From Bradyrhizobium guangxiense (GTDB taxonomy: Bacteria; Pseudomonadota; Alphaproteobacteria; Rhizobiales; Xanthobacteraceae): 64,000 nt of DNA. Positions 10,803 through 19,203 of the stretch are shown one piece after another. The first letter of the stretch is position 1. Every line of letters begins with the position of its first letter. The stretch lies in assembly GCF_004114915.1 (NCBI RefSeq), contig NZ_CP022219.1, positions 2,696,501-2,760,500 of the forward strand, read 5' to 3'. The translations under genes and the position numbers were made by a program. The notes under the pieces were generated by a model. The model was not told where the DNA came from, ran no database searches, and saw only the letters and a list, made by a program, of their open reading frames with translations.

Positions 10803-11963
10803 ATGACTAGATTCCTGCGACTATTGCTCGCGGCGGGCACGGCCTGCGCCGTTTTCGCGTCGGTCAGCCCGAGCGTTGCCAAGCCCCTTGCGAAGCCCCT
10901 CGAGATCGTCTTCGTCAGCCCCGGCAAGACCGGCGAGGTCTACTGGGACATGGTCGCGCAGACCATGCAGGCCGCCGGCCGCCAGCTCGACGCGCATGTC
11001 GAGGTGCTGACCAGCGAGCGCAATTACCGCATCATGCAGGAGCTCGGCTTCGGCGTGGTGGCACGTCACGACAAGCCCGATTTCCTCATCCTGTCAAACG
11101 AGGAATCCGCCGCCGTCCCGATCCTCGAGGCGGCCGAGGCCGCCGGCGTCAAGACGCTGCTGCTCTCGAACACGCTGATCGGCGAGGATGCGATCCGTCT
11201 CGGTCCGCCCAGGCAAAAGCTCAAGACCTGGCTCGGCGACATCACCACCGATCTTCAGACCGCGGGCGCGCGGATGGCCAACGCCCTGATCGCGGCGGCG
11301 CGGGCCGAGAAATGGCAGAGCGCGGACGGCAAGATCCACATTCTCGGCATCGGCGGCGACGAGATCACGCCCGCCTCGATCGCGCGCAATGCCGGTCTCA
11401 GGCTCGCGGTGGATACCGCGCCTGATGTCGTGGTGGACCGGCTGCTGTTCGCCAACTGGACGCAATCGGAGGCCGAGCGGGTCACGACGAATTATCTGGG
11501 CTGGGCCGCGCGCAAGGAGATCCGCCCCGCCGGCATCTGGGCCGGAAACGATCCGATGGCGCTCGGCGCGCTGCGTGCGGTGATCGCTGCCGGCCTCGTG
11601 CCCGGCCGCGACATCCAGCTGGTCGGCCTCAACTGGTCGGAGGACGCGCTGCGCGAGATCAAGGCAGGCCGCCTGCTGCTGACCGACGGCGGGCATTTCC
11701 TGCTCGGCGGCTGGTCGATCGTCCTCCTGCGCGATTATGCCGATGGCTGCGATTTCGCGGCGGCCTCGCCCCGCGTCGAGGTCAAGACGTCGGCGATCAC
11801 GCGCGAAAATCTCGGCTCGGTCGGCGATCTCATCAAGACGCGCGCCTTCGACCGGATTGACTTCACCCGGTTCCGGGCCAAGGCCGGACGCTGCGGTCAC
11901 TACGACTTCTCGCTTGACGCGCTCATTTCGTCGCTGCCGCTTCCCGAAGGCCTCGCGGACTGA
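10803..11963 (+). CDS. Periplasmic sugar-type binding protein (Peripla_BP_4), partner of the next gene
   Basis: A 386-residue exported protein with a signal peptide ending near SPSVA-K (about 27). It is related to ribose/LuxP-type binding proteins: two alpha/beta lobes, opening strand LEIVFVSPGKTGEVYWDM, and IWAGNDPMALGALRAVIAAG near 240-260. It has no ABC transporter neighbour. Its stop overlaps the start of a membrane-bound GGDEF/EAL protein, so the pair probably forms a receptor system in which the ligand-bound protein controls c-di-GMP turnover, in the manner of LuxP-LuxQ. That pairing is inference; ligand unknown. ATG 10803 follows GAAGAGAA. Confidence 0.85.
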   Translation: MTRFLRLLLAAGTACAVFASVSPSVAKPLAKPLEIVFVSPGKTGEVYWDMVAQTMQAAGRQLDAHVEVLTSERNYRIMQELGFGVVARHDKPDFLILSNEESAAVPILEAAEAAGVKTLLLSNTLIGEDAIRLGPPRQKLKTWLGDITTDLQTAGARMANALIAAARAEKWQSADGKIHILGIGGDEITPASIARNAGLRLAVDTAPDVVVDRLLFANWTQSEAERVTTNYLGWAARKEIRPAGIWAGNDPMALGALRAVIAAGLVPGRDIQLVGLNWSEDALREIKAGRLLLTDGGHFLLGGWSIVLLRDYADGCDFAAASPRVEVKTSAITRENLGSVGDLIKTRAFDRIDFTRFRAKAGRCGHYDFSLDALISSLPLPEGLAD

Positions 11964-14026
11964 TGCGCAAGGATGAGGCAATGACCGATCCGGACCGCGA
12001 CCAGCAGACGGCGCCGCGCCTGCGCTCGGTCGTCCGGGCGATGATCTGGGCCACCGTGCCCGTGCTGCTGCTGGTGCAATTGCTCGCCTCCGCCGGCGTC
12101 GAGGCTTCGAGCTTCTGGTCGCAGATCAAGCAGCTCGACGCCCGCATGGCCCGCCTCGCCGAGAGCCGGGCCGAGCTGATCGCCGAGCCGCTCTGGAAGA
12201 TGCGCTACGACCAGGTCACGGGCGTGCTCAACGAGATCATGCACGACGAGACCATCGCGGCGGCGGCCGTCTATGACGACACGGGCGCTGCGATCGCCCG
12301 CGTGGTGGGACGTCCCGAAGTCCAGTCGGTCGCCGAGGTCTCGCGACCGATCCACTACAGCAACGGCAACATGGCCGTTGAGGCCGGTCGTATCGCAATC
12401 GCCTATTCCCATGCGGCTCTCTACGCCGGAGCCGGCAGCCGACTGGTGCTGCTGCTGGTCGTCGGCCTGCTCGCGACGTTTGCGACCCTGATCGCCATGC
12501 GGATCTCCGCCAACATCTTCATCGGCAAGCCGCTGGCAGCCATGATGTCGGCGATCCAGCGCAGCAAACAGGACGGCCGCGCCTATCCGGCGGACGTCAC
12601 GTCCTCGAACGAGTTCGGTCAGCTCGCGCGCGCCTTCAATGCCATGCAGCACACGACGTCGGGTGCGCTCGACCGGCTCGGACACATGGCCGCGCACGAT
12701 CCGCTCACGGGGCTGCCCACCCGCCGCTCCCTGACCGAGCGCCTCGCCGTGGCGAGCCGCGATGGCGGCAGGCCGGATGCGCTGGTGGCTTTTTGCTTCA
12801 TCGATCTCGACGACTTCAAGGGCATCAACGACACGTTCGGCCACGAGGCCGGCGACAAATTCCTGGTCCACATCTCCGAGCGTCTTCGCGGCGCGGTCGC
12901 GGCGGAGGATTGGGTCGCCCGGCTCGGCGGCGACGAATTCGTCGTCATTCGCCCCGAAGTGAGCAATGAAGCGTCGGCGCACGCATTCGCGCAGCAGGTG
13001 CTGGCCGCCATTTCCGAACCGATCCGGCTCCACGACAAGCAGGTCGTGCCGCGTGCCAGCATCGGCCTTGCCGTGCGTCACGCCGACGATCCGGAGCTGT
13101 CGCATCTGCCGACGCTGGCCGACATCGCGCTCTACCACGCCAAGAGCAAGGCGCCCGGCACGGTCGCCGTGCTGGACGAAAAGCTGCAGCGCGACTATCG
13201 CCGCCGCCGGGATCTCGAGCTCGCCATTCCCACGGGCTTTGCCGAGGGACAGTTCGAGGTCTGGTACCAGAGCCAGGTCGACCTCGAAAGTCACGAGGTC
13301 ATCGGCCTTGAAGCGCTGATCCGCTGGCGCCATCCCGAGCACGGCGTGATCGGTCCGGCCGAATTCCTGCCGCTGATCGAGCGCAGCGGCAACAATGCAC
13401 GGCTGACCCGCTACGTGCTGACCGATGCCTGCTCGGCGCTGCAGCGTTTGGCCGCCGCCGGCAGGCCGCAGATCCGGATCGCGATCAACCTGCCGCCGTC
13501 CGAGCTTGCCGACCATTCGCTGGCCGCCGAGCTGCGCGCGACCTGCGCGCGTTTCGAGGTTGCGGCATCTCTGCTCGAGCTCGAGATCACCGAGGGCTCG
13601 CTGATCAACAACATCGCCAGCGCCTCCGAGACTCTGCATCGCCTGCGCCGTCTGGGCGCCACGATCGCGCTCGACGATTTCGGCACCGGTTACAGCTCGC
13701 TCGCTCATCTCAGGCGTTTCCCACTCGACAGGGTCAAGATCGACAAGGCATTCATCAGCGAGATTCCCGATAGCGCGGAGGACAAGGCGATCGTCGGCGT
13801 GATCGCATCGCTCGCCGGCACGCTGGGGCTCACCCTGGTTGCCGAAGGCATCGAGCGCGCCGAGCAGGCCGAGGCCATGCGCGAGATGGGCGTGAGGTTC
13901 GGCCAGGGCTACCTCTATCAGCGGCCGCAGCCGCTCGACGTGGTGCTGCAATGGCTCGACGGGCAGCCCGCAGCGGCGAGCCGCGTCCTCGCCGACAGCC
14001 CCTCGATCGCGCCCGAATTCGCCTGA
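11963..14026 (+). CDS. Membrane-bound diguanylate cyclase/phosphodiesterase (GGDEF-EAL)
   Basis: A 687-residue bifunctional c-di-GMP enzyme. A transmembrane helix lies near 23-47, a periplasmic sensor region to about 155, a second helix near 157-180, then HAMP. The GGDEF domain has intact RLGGDEF near 321, and the EAL domain begins with LEALIRW near 448. The phosphodiesterase motifs look complete: INLPPSEL, ELEITEG, DDFGTGYSSL, KIDKAF and AEGIE. By motif both activities are possible. ATG 11963 overlaps the upstream stop (TGATG); a second ATG at 11981 is also possible. The closely coupled binding protein is its likely sensor input. Confidence 0.95.
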   Translation: MRKDEAMTDPDRDQQTAPRLRSVVRAMIWATVPVLLLVQLLASAGVEASSFWSQIKQLDARMARLAESRAELIAEPLWKMRYDQVTGVLNEIMHDETIAAAAVYDDTGAAIARVVGRPEVQSVAEVSRPIHYSNGNMAVEAGRIAIAYSHAALYAGAGSRLVLLLVVGLLATFATLIAMRISANIFIGKPLAAMMSAIQRSKQDGRAYPADVTSSNEFGQLARAFNAMQHTTSGALDRLGHMAAHDPLTGLPTRRSLTERLAVASRDGGRPDALVAFCFIDLDDFKGINDTFGHEAGDKFLVHISERLRGAVAAEDWVARLGGDEFVVIRPEVSNEASAHAFAQQVLAAISEPIRLHDKQVVPRASIGLAVRHADDPELSHLPTLADIALYHAKSKAPGTVAVLDEKLQRDYRRRRDLELAIPTGFAEGQFEVWYQSQVDLESHEVIGLEALIRWRHPEHGVIGPAEFLPLIERSGNNARLTRYVLTDACSALQRLAAAGRPQIRIAINLPPSELADHSLAAELRATCARFEVAASLLELEITEGSLINNIASASETLHRLRRLGATIALDDFGTGYSSLAHLRRFPLDRVKIDKAFISEIPDSAEDKAIVGVIASLAGTLGLTLVAEGIERAEQAEAMREMGVRFGQGYLYQRPQPLDVVLQWLDGQPAAASRVLADSPSIAPEFA

Positions 14027-14032
14027 GCACCT

Positions 14033-14758
14033 TCAGGTCTGCGCTGCGTTCCACAGCATCGAGAGCCCGGCCGCGATCATGATCGCATCCATCAATAGGC
14101 GGAACATGTCCGGTTTCAGGTGCAGCACGAAGCGCTTGGCGATGAAGGCGCCTGACATCAGCGAGGCGCCGGCGATCAGGCCCTTCATGAAGACATCGCC
14201 GGTCAGCGCGCCGAAACGCTCGAAGGTCACGGACTTCGCGAAGTAGAGGCCGAGCGAGCCGGCGGCTTCAGTGGCGAGGAAGGCGCCCTTCGAGAGGCCG
14301 TAGAACAGGAACAGCGGCACGCTGAGCGGCCCGGTCGAGACCACGATGCCGGTGAGATAGCCGATGACGGCGCCGCCGATCGCAAGATGCCAGAGATTGG
14401 CCTTGAGATCATGCCGCGCCAGCCAATGCCGCACCGGCACCATCGCGATCAGGAAGATTCCGATGGCGAGATCGACGGCATGCGAGGGCAGCGCCAGCAG
14501 CGTCCGCGCACCGAGCGCGGCGGCCGGAATGCCCGTGACCGAATAGGCCGCGCAGGCGCGCCAGTCGACCTCCCGCCACCAGGCCAGGATACGCGAGAAA
14601 TTCGCCATCACGGAAGCCACCGCCATGATCGGCACAGCTTCCTTTGGCCCATAGGCATAGACCAGCACCGGCATCAGCATGATCGAGGAGCCGGTGCCGA
14701 CGATGCCGGAAATGGTGCCGGCGAGCAGGCCGACGGTGAGGACGAAGAGAAAGGCCAA
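14033..14758 (-). CDS. TauE/SafE-family membrane permease
   Basis: A protein of about 241 residues with some eight hydrophobic segments, of the sulfite-exporter TauE/SafE (DUF81) family, whose members move sulfonates, sulfite or small organic acids. The GTISGIVGTGSSIMLMPVLVYAYG repeat near the N terminus is characteristic. The frame is open to 14881, but that would overlap rbsK. I take TTG 14758 as a tentative start; no ATG is available nearby, so the true N terminus is uncertain. It is the last gene of a nine-gene minus-strand run and may export a product or import a substrate of that pathway. It converges on the GGDEF/EAL gene six bases away. Confidence 0.82.
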   Translation of the reverse strand: MAFLFVLTVGLLAGTISGIVGTGSSIMLMPVLVYAYGPKEAVPIMAVASVMANFSRILAWWREVDWRACAAYSVTGIPAAALGARTLLALPSHAVDLAIGIFLIAMVPVRHWLARHDLKANLWHLAIGGAVIGYLTGIVVSTGPLSVPLFLFYGLSKGAFLATEAAGSLGLYFAKSVTFERFGALTGDVFMKGLIAGASLMSGAFIAKRFVLHLKPDMFRLLMDAIMIAAGLSMLWNAAQT

Positions 14759-14817
14759 GGGCAGCGCTCCGGGAATCGAGAGAGTGTAGCCCCGGGCGGG
14801 GACACGAGCGATGCGCT

Positions 14818-15735
14818 TTAGGCGAGGGAGGCCAATGCGCTGCGCATCGGCATGCCGGTTTGCGCACCGGTCGTGAGGCACTTCAAGGCCGCGGCTTCGC
14901 AGCTCACGGCGAGCACGCGTTGCAGCGCCACGCCTTCGCCCAGCATGGCCGCAAACACGCCGACGAAGGTGTCGCCGGCGCCGGTGGTGTCCACCGGCGT
15001 GATGCGTGGGGCGGGTGCGCGCAAACGGGTTCCGTCCGCTGCGACAGCCAGGGCGCCTTGCGGGCCGGCGGTGACGATGCAGGTGAGGCCGCCGGTCCGC
15101 GCGAGCTCCGCGGCTGCGGCTTCGTAATGAGATGGAGACAGGCCGATGGCCCTGGCGGCATCGAGCGCCTCGTGCTCGTTGACGAGGAGATAGTCGGTCG
15201 CCGCGAGCAGCTCCGTCACCATCGCGCTGGTCATCTTCTCCGGAACCGGCGCGAAATTCCAGATGACGATCCCGGAGGCTGAATTGGTGCGGCGCGCGGC
15301 TTTCAGCGCCTCTGCGAACGGCACTTCCATCTGAAGCACCAGCACCGTGTCGGAGCAGAAAAGCTCGGCGGGGAGGTCGTCGGCTCCAGCCTCCATGTTG
15401 GCGCCGCTGGCCACCGTGATGGCATTTTCGCCGGCCTGATCGACCGTGATGAACGCGCAGCCCGTCGGCTCGTCGGCCCGGACGACGAGATCGGTATCGA
15501 CGCCGTTTGTGCGCAGGTTCTGGATTGCGCTGTCGCCAAATCCGTCCCGGCCGACGCGGCCCGCCATGCGGACGCGGTCAGGGCCCGCTATTCGCGCGGC
15601 AGCCACGGCCTGGTTGGCGCCCTTGCCGCCGAAATGGCGCTGGTAGGACGGTGCGAGCACCGTCCGGCCCGGGCCGGGAATGGCCGGCACCTGCGCGACC
15701 AGATCGATGTTGAGCGACCCGAACACCAGGATCAT
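14818..15735 (-). CDS. PfkB-family carbohydrate kinase (ribokinase type)
   Basis: A 305-residue sugar kinase. N-terminal GSLNIDLV and HFGGKGANQAVAAARI are the ribokinase substrate-side motifs. The C-terminal DTTGAGDTFVGVF carries the catalytic Asp and anion hole. It would phosphorylate a pentose or a related polyol or keto-acid with ATP. The gene starts 12 bases after the RpiB-like gene ends, so kinase and aldose-ketose isomerase probably act in sequence. It is related to RbsK, but the neighbouring transporter is not a ribose transporter, so I do not assign a symbol. Confidence 0.88.
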   Translation of the reverse strand: MILVFGSLNIDLVAQVPAIPGPGRTVLAPSYQRHFGGKGANQAVAAARIAGPDRVRMAGRVGRDGFGDSAIQNLRTNGVDTDLVVRADEPTGCAFITVDQAGENAITVASGANMEAGADDLPAELFCSDTVLVLQMEVPFAEALKAARRTNSASGIVIWNFAPVPEKMTSAMVTELLAATDYLLVNEHEALDAARAIGLSPSHYEAAAAELARTGGLTCIVTAGPQGALAVAADGTRLRAPAPRITPVDTTGAGDTFVGVFAAMLGEGVALQRVLAVSCEAAALKCLTTGAQTGMPMRSALASLA

Positions 15736-15747
15736 GGCGATAGGCCG

Positions 15748-16194
15748 TCAGCCTTGCTCGTCCATGATGCGCAGTTTCTCTACCCGGCGACGGAAGTCTT
15801 CGTCCGTGGAGAATTCGGCAGCGAGATATGAGGAGACGAGATCGACGGCGAGCCAGGCGCCGACGATCTGCGCGCCGATGCACATGACATTGACGTCGTC
15901 ATGCTCGACGCTCTGGTGAGCCGAATGGACGTCGTGGCAGACCGCCGCACGGATCCCCTTCATCTTGTTGGCGGCGATCGAGGCGCCGACGCCGGTGCCG
16001 CACACCATGATGCCGCGCGCGGCCTCGCCCGAGGTGACCTTCTGTGCCACCGCCCGCGCGATATCGGGGAAATCCACCGGCTTGTCGTCATAGGAGCCGA
16101 CGTCGACGACGTCATGGCCGAGCTTGCGGATGTGGTCGATGACGGTCTGCTTGAGCGGCCAGCCGGCGTGGTCGGATCCGATGACGAGACGCAT
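15748..16194 (-). CDS. RpiB/LacAB-family sugar-phosphate isomerase
   Basis: A 148-residue isomerase of the ribose-5-phosphate isomerase B family. SDHAGWPLK near the N terminus and the catalytic Cys loop VCGTGVGASIAANK near 65-75 are clear. ATG 16194 is preferred over the upstream ATG 16218 because AAGGA lies at the right spacing and the protein then opens MRLVIGSDHAG like the family. The usual RpiB motif HNDxNVL is HDDVNVM here, which may signal a different substrate such as a tetrose or other pentose phosphate. It lies between a transporter and a PfkB kinase. Confidence 0.88.
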   Translation of the reverse strand: MRLVIGSDHAGWPLKQTVIDHIRKLGHDVVDVGSYDDKPVDFPDIARAVAQKVTSGEAARGIMVCGTGVGASIAANKMKGIRAAVCHDVHSAHQSVEHDDVNVMCIGAQIVGAWLAVDLVSSYLAAEFSTDEDFRRRVEKLRIMDEQG

Positions 16195-16220
16195 GTAATG
16201 TCCTTCTTGATCTTGCATTG

Positions 16221-16250
16221 GCCGTGACAGCCGCGTGCGGCTGTCACGGC
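16221..16250 (-). other. Strong intercistronic hairpin between binding-protein gene and rpiB-like gene
   Basis: Perfect 13-base arms GCCGTGACAGCCG and CGGCTGTCACGGC enclose a 4-base loop. It lies 8 bases past the binding-protein stop and 26 bases before the rpiB-like start. There is no T-run on the minus strand, so it looks more like an mRNA-stabilising or processing hairpin than a terminator. Such elements often raise binding-protein levels over the rest of a transporter operon. Confidence 0.65.
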
Positions 16251-16258
16251 TCTTGGTT

Positions 16259-17053
16259 TCAGCTACGCATGTCCGCCGGAAGATCGACCCCGTGGAATTT
16301 CTTGTAGATCGCGTTCAGCTTGCCGTTCTTGACGTTCTCGGTGATCCAGGCGTTGAGCTTGTCCATCAGCGGCTGCTCACCCTTCTTCAGGCCGATGGCG
16401 AGGTCGAAGGTCGCCAGCGGAATCCTGGATTCGAACACGCGCGAAGGATTCTTCACGCCGATCTGGTTGATGATCGTCGCGGACGAGCCGACGCAGTCGA
16501 CCTGGCCCGAGACCGCCGCCGTCACCATGGTGGCGTCGTCGTCATAGCGCGCGATCTTGAGGTCCTTGTCCTTCATGTTGGACAGGGTGGTGTCCTGCGT
16601 GGTGCCGCGCGAGACGCCGATCGACTTGTCCTTCAGGTCGGGCCAGTCCTTGACGGTCGAGGATTTCAGGCAGCCGACATCGGATTGCAGCGTCGCATAG
16701 CGCTTGGTGAAGTCGATCACCTTGGCGCGGTCAGGCGTCACCGACAGGGTCGAGATGATGATGTCGGCCTTGCCGGTCAGGACGTTGGGAATGCGGGTTG
16801 CGCCGGTGGTCTGGATGAATTCGAGCTCGAGCCCCCAGTCCTTCGCGAGCAGCTGCGCCACCTCGACGTCGGAGCCGGTCGGCTTCATGGTGGAATCCAT
16901 CATGCCTGAGGGCGGAATAGCGAGGTCCGTCGAGATGCGGATCTTCTTCGCCTTCATGATGTCGTCGAGCAGGTCGGCCGATGCGGGCGTTACCGCCATC
17001 ATGATGAGGCCGCACAATGCGGCGGCAGTCCCCAGCACTATCTTGTTGGTCAT
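16259..17053 (-). CDS. Polar amino acid-type ABC substrate-binding protein (SBP_bac_3)
   Basis: A 264-residue periplasmic protein with a signal peptide (MTNKIVLG to about TPASA-DL at residue 27). The SBP_bac_3 core shows KKIRISTDLAIPPSGM, DVEVAQLLAKDWGLELEF, ITVTPDRA-like STLSVTPDRAKVIDFT and GVSRGTTQD. The long open frame extends upstream, but ATG 17053 is right because GAGGAGAA lies just before it and the signal peptide follows. It belongs to the ABC transporter encoded upstream. The family binds amino acids, opines and related compounds; the ligand here is unknown. Confidence 0.93.
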   Translation of the reverse strand: MTNKIVLGTAAALCGLIMMAVTPASADLLDDIMKAKKIRISTDLAIPPSGMMDSTMKPTGSDVEVAQLLAKDWGLELEFIQTTGATRIPNVLTGKADIIISTLSVTPDRAKVIDFTKRYATLQSDVGCLKSSTVKDWPDLKDKSIGVSRGTTQDTTLSNMKDKDLKIARYDDDATMVTAAVSGQVDCVGSSATIINQIGVKNPSRVFESRIPLATFDLAIGLKKGEQPLMDKLNAWITENVKNGKLNAIYKKFHGVDLPADMRS

Positions 17054-17073
17054 CCCTGGTTCTCCTCTCCCTG

Positions 17074-17832
17074 TTATGATTTTAGATTTCCCGTTCCCAC
17101 GAATTGCGTGAGTTCGGGCGTGGTCGGCGACGTCAGGATCGAGGCAGGTCCGGTCTCGTGGACCTTGCCGCGATGCATGAACACGATGCGGTCGGCGATG
17201 CCCTTGGCGAATCCCATCTCGTGGGTGACCATCACCATGGTCATGCCGTCGGCCGCGAGCTGCTCGATCACCTTCAGCACCTCGCCGGTGAGTTCGGGAT
17301 CGAGTGCGGAGGTGACCTCGTCGAACAGCATCACCTTGGGCTGCATGGCGAGCGAGCGGGCGATCGCGGCGCGCTGCTGCTGGCCGCCCGAGAGCTGCTC
17401 GGGATAGGCGTGCAGCTTCTCCTCGAGCCCGACTTGCGCCAGCACCTTCCGGGCGAGATCCCTGGCCTGGGCTGTCGCCATGCCCTTCACCGCGCAAGGC
17501 GCAAGCGTGATGTTCTGCTCGATCGTGAGATGGGGAAACAGGTTGTAGCTCTGGAACACGATGCCGACGTCCTGGCGCAGCGCGCGCAAGTTCACGTCGG
17601 GGCGGTCGACGCGATGTCCGCACACGACGATCTCGCCGCCGTCGACCTTCTCGAAACGGTCGATGCAGCGCAGCGCCGTGCTCTTGCCGGAGCCGGAGCG
17701 GCCGATCAGCGCCAGCACTTCGCCACGCGCGACGGCAAAGGAGACGCCGTCGAGCACGCGCAGCGCGCCAAAACTCTTCTGCACGTTGTGGAGCGACACG
17801 ATCGGTTCGGAGGAGGGGGCGTTTTGCTGCAT
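17074..17832 (-). CDS. Amino acid-type ABC transporter ATP-binding protein (GlnQ family)
   Basis: A 252-residue ATPase: Walker A GRSGSGKS, signature [15 protein letters not shown], Walker [14 protein letters not shown] and switch His in VTHEMGFA. This matches GlnQ/HisP-type subunits of polar amino acid uptake systems. ATG 17832 follows the permease stop (17834) closely; an in-frame GTG at 17862 would overlap the permease by 29 bases and is less likely. It is followed after 20 bases by the binding-protein gene. Confidence 0.93.
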   Translation of the reverse strand: MQQNAPSSEPIVSLHNVQKSFGALRVLDGVSFAVARGEVLALIGRSGSGKSTALRCIDRFEKVDGGEIVVCGHRVDRPDVNLRALRQDVGIVFQSYNLFPHLTIEQNITLAPCAVKGMATAQARDLARKVLAQVGLEEKLHAYPEQLSGGQQQRAAIARSLAMQPKVMLFDEVTSALDPELTGEVLKVIEQLAADGMTMVMVTHEMGFAKGIADRIVFMHRGKVHETGPASILTSPTTPELTQFVGTGNLKS

Positions 17833-17833
17833 G

Positions 17834-18508
17834 TCAGGCTGGCGCGAGGTTGGCCCTGCCACGCCCCATCCGCTGTTCCAGCCTCTGGCTGAGCAGCGAC
17901 AGGGGATAGCACATGGCGAAGTAGGTGACGGCGATGATGGCGTAGATGGCGAACGGCTCGAACAGCGAGTTGTTGACGATCTGGCCCGAGCGCATCAGCT
18001 CGACGAAGCCGACCACGGAGGCGAGCGAGGTGTTCTTGATGATCTGCACCATGAACCCGACGGTCGGCGGCGTCGCGATGCGGATCGCCTGCGGCAGGAT
18101 CACCTTGATCATGCGCTGCGTTCGGCTCAGCGCCAGGCCCTCGGCAGCCTCCCATTGCGGCTTCGGCACGGACTGGATGCAGCCGCGCCAGATCTCGCCC
18201 AGATAGGCGGCGACATAGAGCGTGAGCGAGGCGCCGGCAGCGACCAGCGGCGAGACCTTGAGGCCGATGGCGGCGAGGCCAAAATAGCCGAGGAACAGGA
18301 TCACGAGCAGCGGCGTGCCCTGGATGAGCTGGACATAGACGGCGCTGGCGATCCGCACCGATTTCAGCGGCGAGATCCGCGCCAGTGCGACCACGAAGCC
18401 GACGATGCCGCCGCCGATCAGCGCGATCAGCGACAGGCCAATGGTCCACAGCGCGCCCTGGCCGAGGAACATCAGATGATTGATGTTGAGATGTCCGCCC
18501 ATGGTCAT
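17834..18508 (-). CDS. Amino acid-type ABC transporter permease, second subunit
   Basis: A 224-residue HisM/GlnP-type permease with about five membrane segments and the cytoplasmic EAA loop [21 protein letters not shown] that docks the ATPase. ATG 18508 is chosen because it lies beside the stop of the upstream permease (TGAGATG), and the longer frame upstream of it is read inside that gene. It forms a heterodimer with the product of 18510-19193. Confidence 0.92.
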   Translation of the reverse strand: MTMGGHLNINHLMFLGQGALWTIGLSLIALIGGGIVGFVVALARISPLKSVRIASAVYVQLIQGTPLLVILFLGYFGLAAIGLKVSPLVAAGASLTLYVAAYLGEIWRGCIQSVPKPQWEAAEGLALSRTQRMIKVILPQAIRIATPPTVGFMVQIIKNTSLASVVGFVELMRSGQIVNNSLFEPFAIYAIIAVTYFAMCYPLSLLSQRLEQRMGRGRANLAPA

Positions 18509-18509
18509 C

Positions 18510-19193
18510 TCATAAGGGCGTGCCGAGCCGGCGCCGGCGCGGAAACAGCAGGAGGCCGAGACCCCAGAAGCCGGCACGCATCACCAGGGAGAGGATGACA
18601 TAGAGCACGGCGACGATGATGTAGGTCTCGAACGCGCGATAGGTGTCCGACTGGATGTAGTTGGCGACGGCGGTCAGCTCTTCGGCCGAGATCTGCGAGC
18701 AGACCGACGAGGCCAGCATCAGCAGCACGAACTGGCTGGTCAGCGCCGGATAGACCTTCTCGATCGCCGGCAGCAGGATGATGTGCCAGTAGATCTGGAG
18801 GCGCGACAGCGCCAGCCCTTCGGCCGCCTCGATCTGCCCGCGCGGGATCGCCTCGAAGCCGGCGCGCATGATCTCGGCGGTGTAGGCGCCGACATTGATC
18901 GTCAGCGCGGCCACGGCCACCGCGAAGGCCGAGAACTTCAGTCCCAGACTGGCAAGGCCGAAATAGACCAGGAAGATTTGCACCAGGAGCGGTGTGTTGC
19001 GGATGGTCTCGACATAGGCCTTGCAGGCGCCCGCGATCAGCGCATTGTGCGTGCCGCGCCCGACCGCCGCGAGCGTGCCGAGCAGGGCGCCGAGCACCGT
19101 CGCGAAGGCGGCAAGCTCCAGCGTCAGCACGGCGCCGGCGAGAAAGCTCGGCCAACGCTCCAGCACCGCGGGAAAGTCGAGTTGCAGGCTCAT
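18510..19193 (-). CDS. Amino acid-type ABC transporter permease, first subunit
   Basis: A 227-residue HisQ/GlnP-type permease. The N-terminal helix AGAVLTLELAAFATVLGALLG, the ETIRNTPLLVQIFLVYFG segment and the EAA loop [18 protein letters not shown] are all family hallmarks. ATG 19193 starts 10 bases after the dehydrogenase gene ends. The C-terminal RRRR is basic and cytoplasmic. With its partner it forms the channel of the transporter. Confidence 0.93.
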   Translation of the reverse strand: MSLQLDFPAVLERWPSFLAGAVLTLELAAFATVLGALLGTLAAVGRGTHNALIAGACKAYVETIRNTPLLVQIFLVYFGLASLGLKFSAFAVAVAALTINVGAYTAEIMRAGFEAIPRGQIEAAEGLALSRLQIYWHIILLPAIEKVYPALTSQFVLLMLASSVCSQISAEELTAVANYIQSDTYRAFETYIIVAVLYVILSLVMRAGFWGLGLLLFPRRRRLGTPL

Positions 19194-19203
19194 CGTATCG
19201 GGT

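Noticed and set aside
11900..13951. A 683-codon open frame on the minus strand
   Set aside because: Antisense shadow of the GGDEF/EAL gene; the plus-strand frame has all catalytic motifs and the shadow has none.
16259..17623. A 454-codon minus-strand frame suggesting a fused ATPase and binding protein
   Set aside because: Only the last 264 codons are real (signal peptide and ribosome site at 17053); the upstream part is an out-of-frame reading of the ATPase gene.
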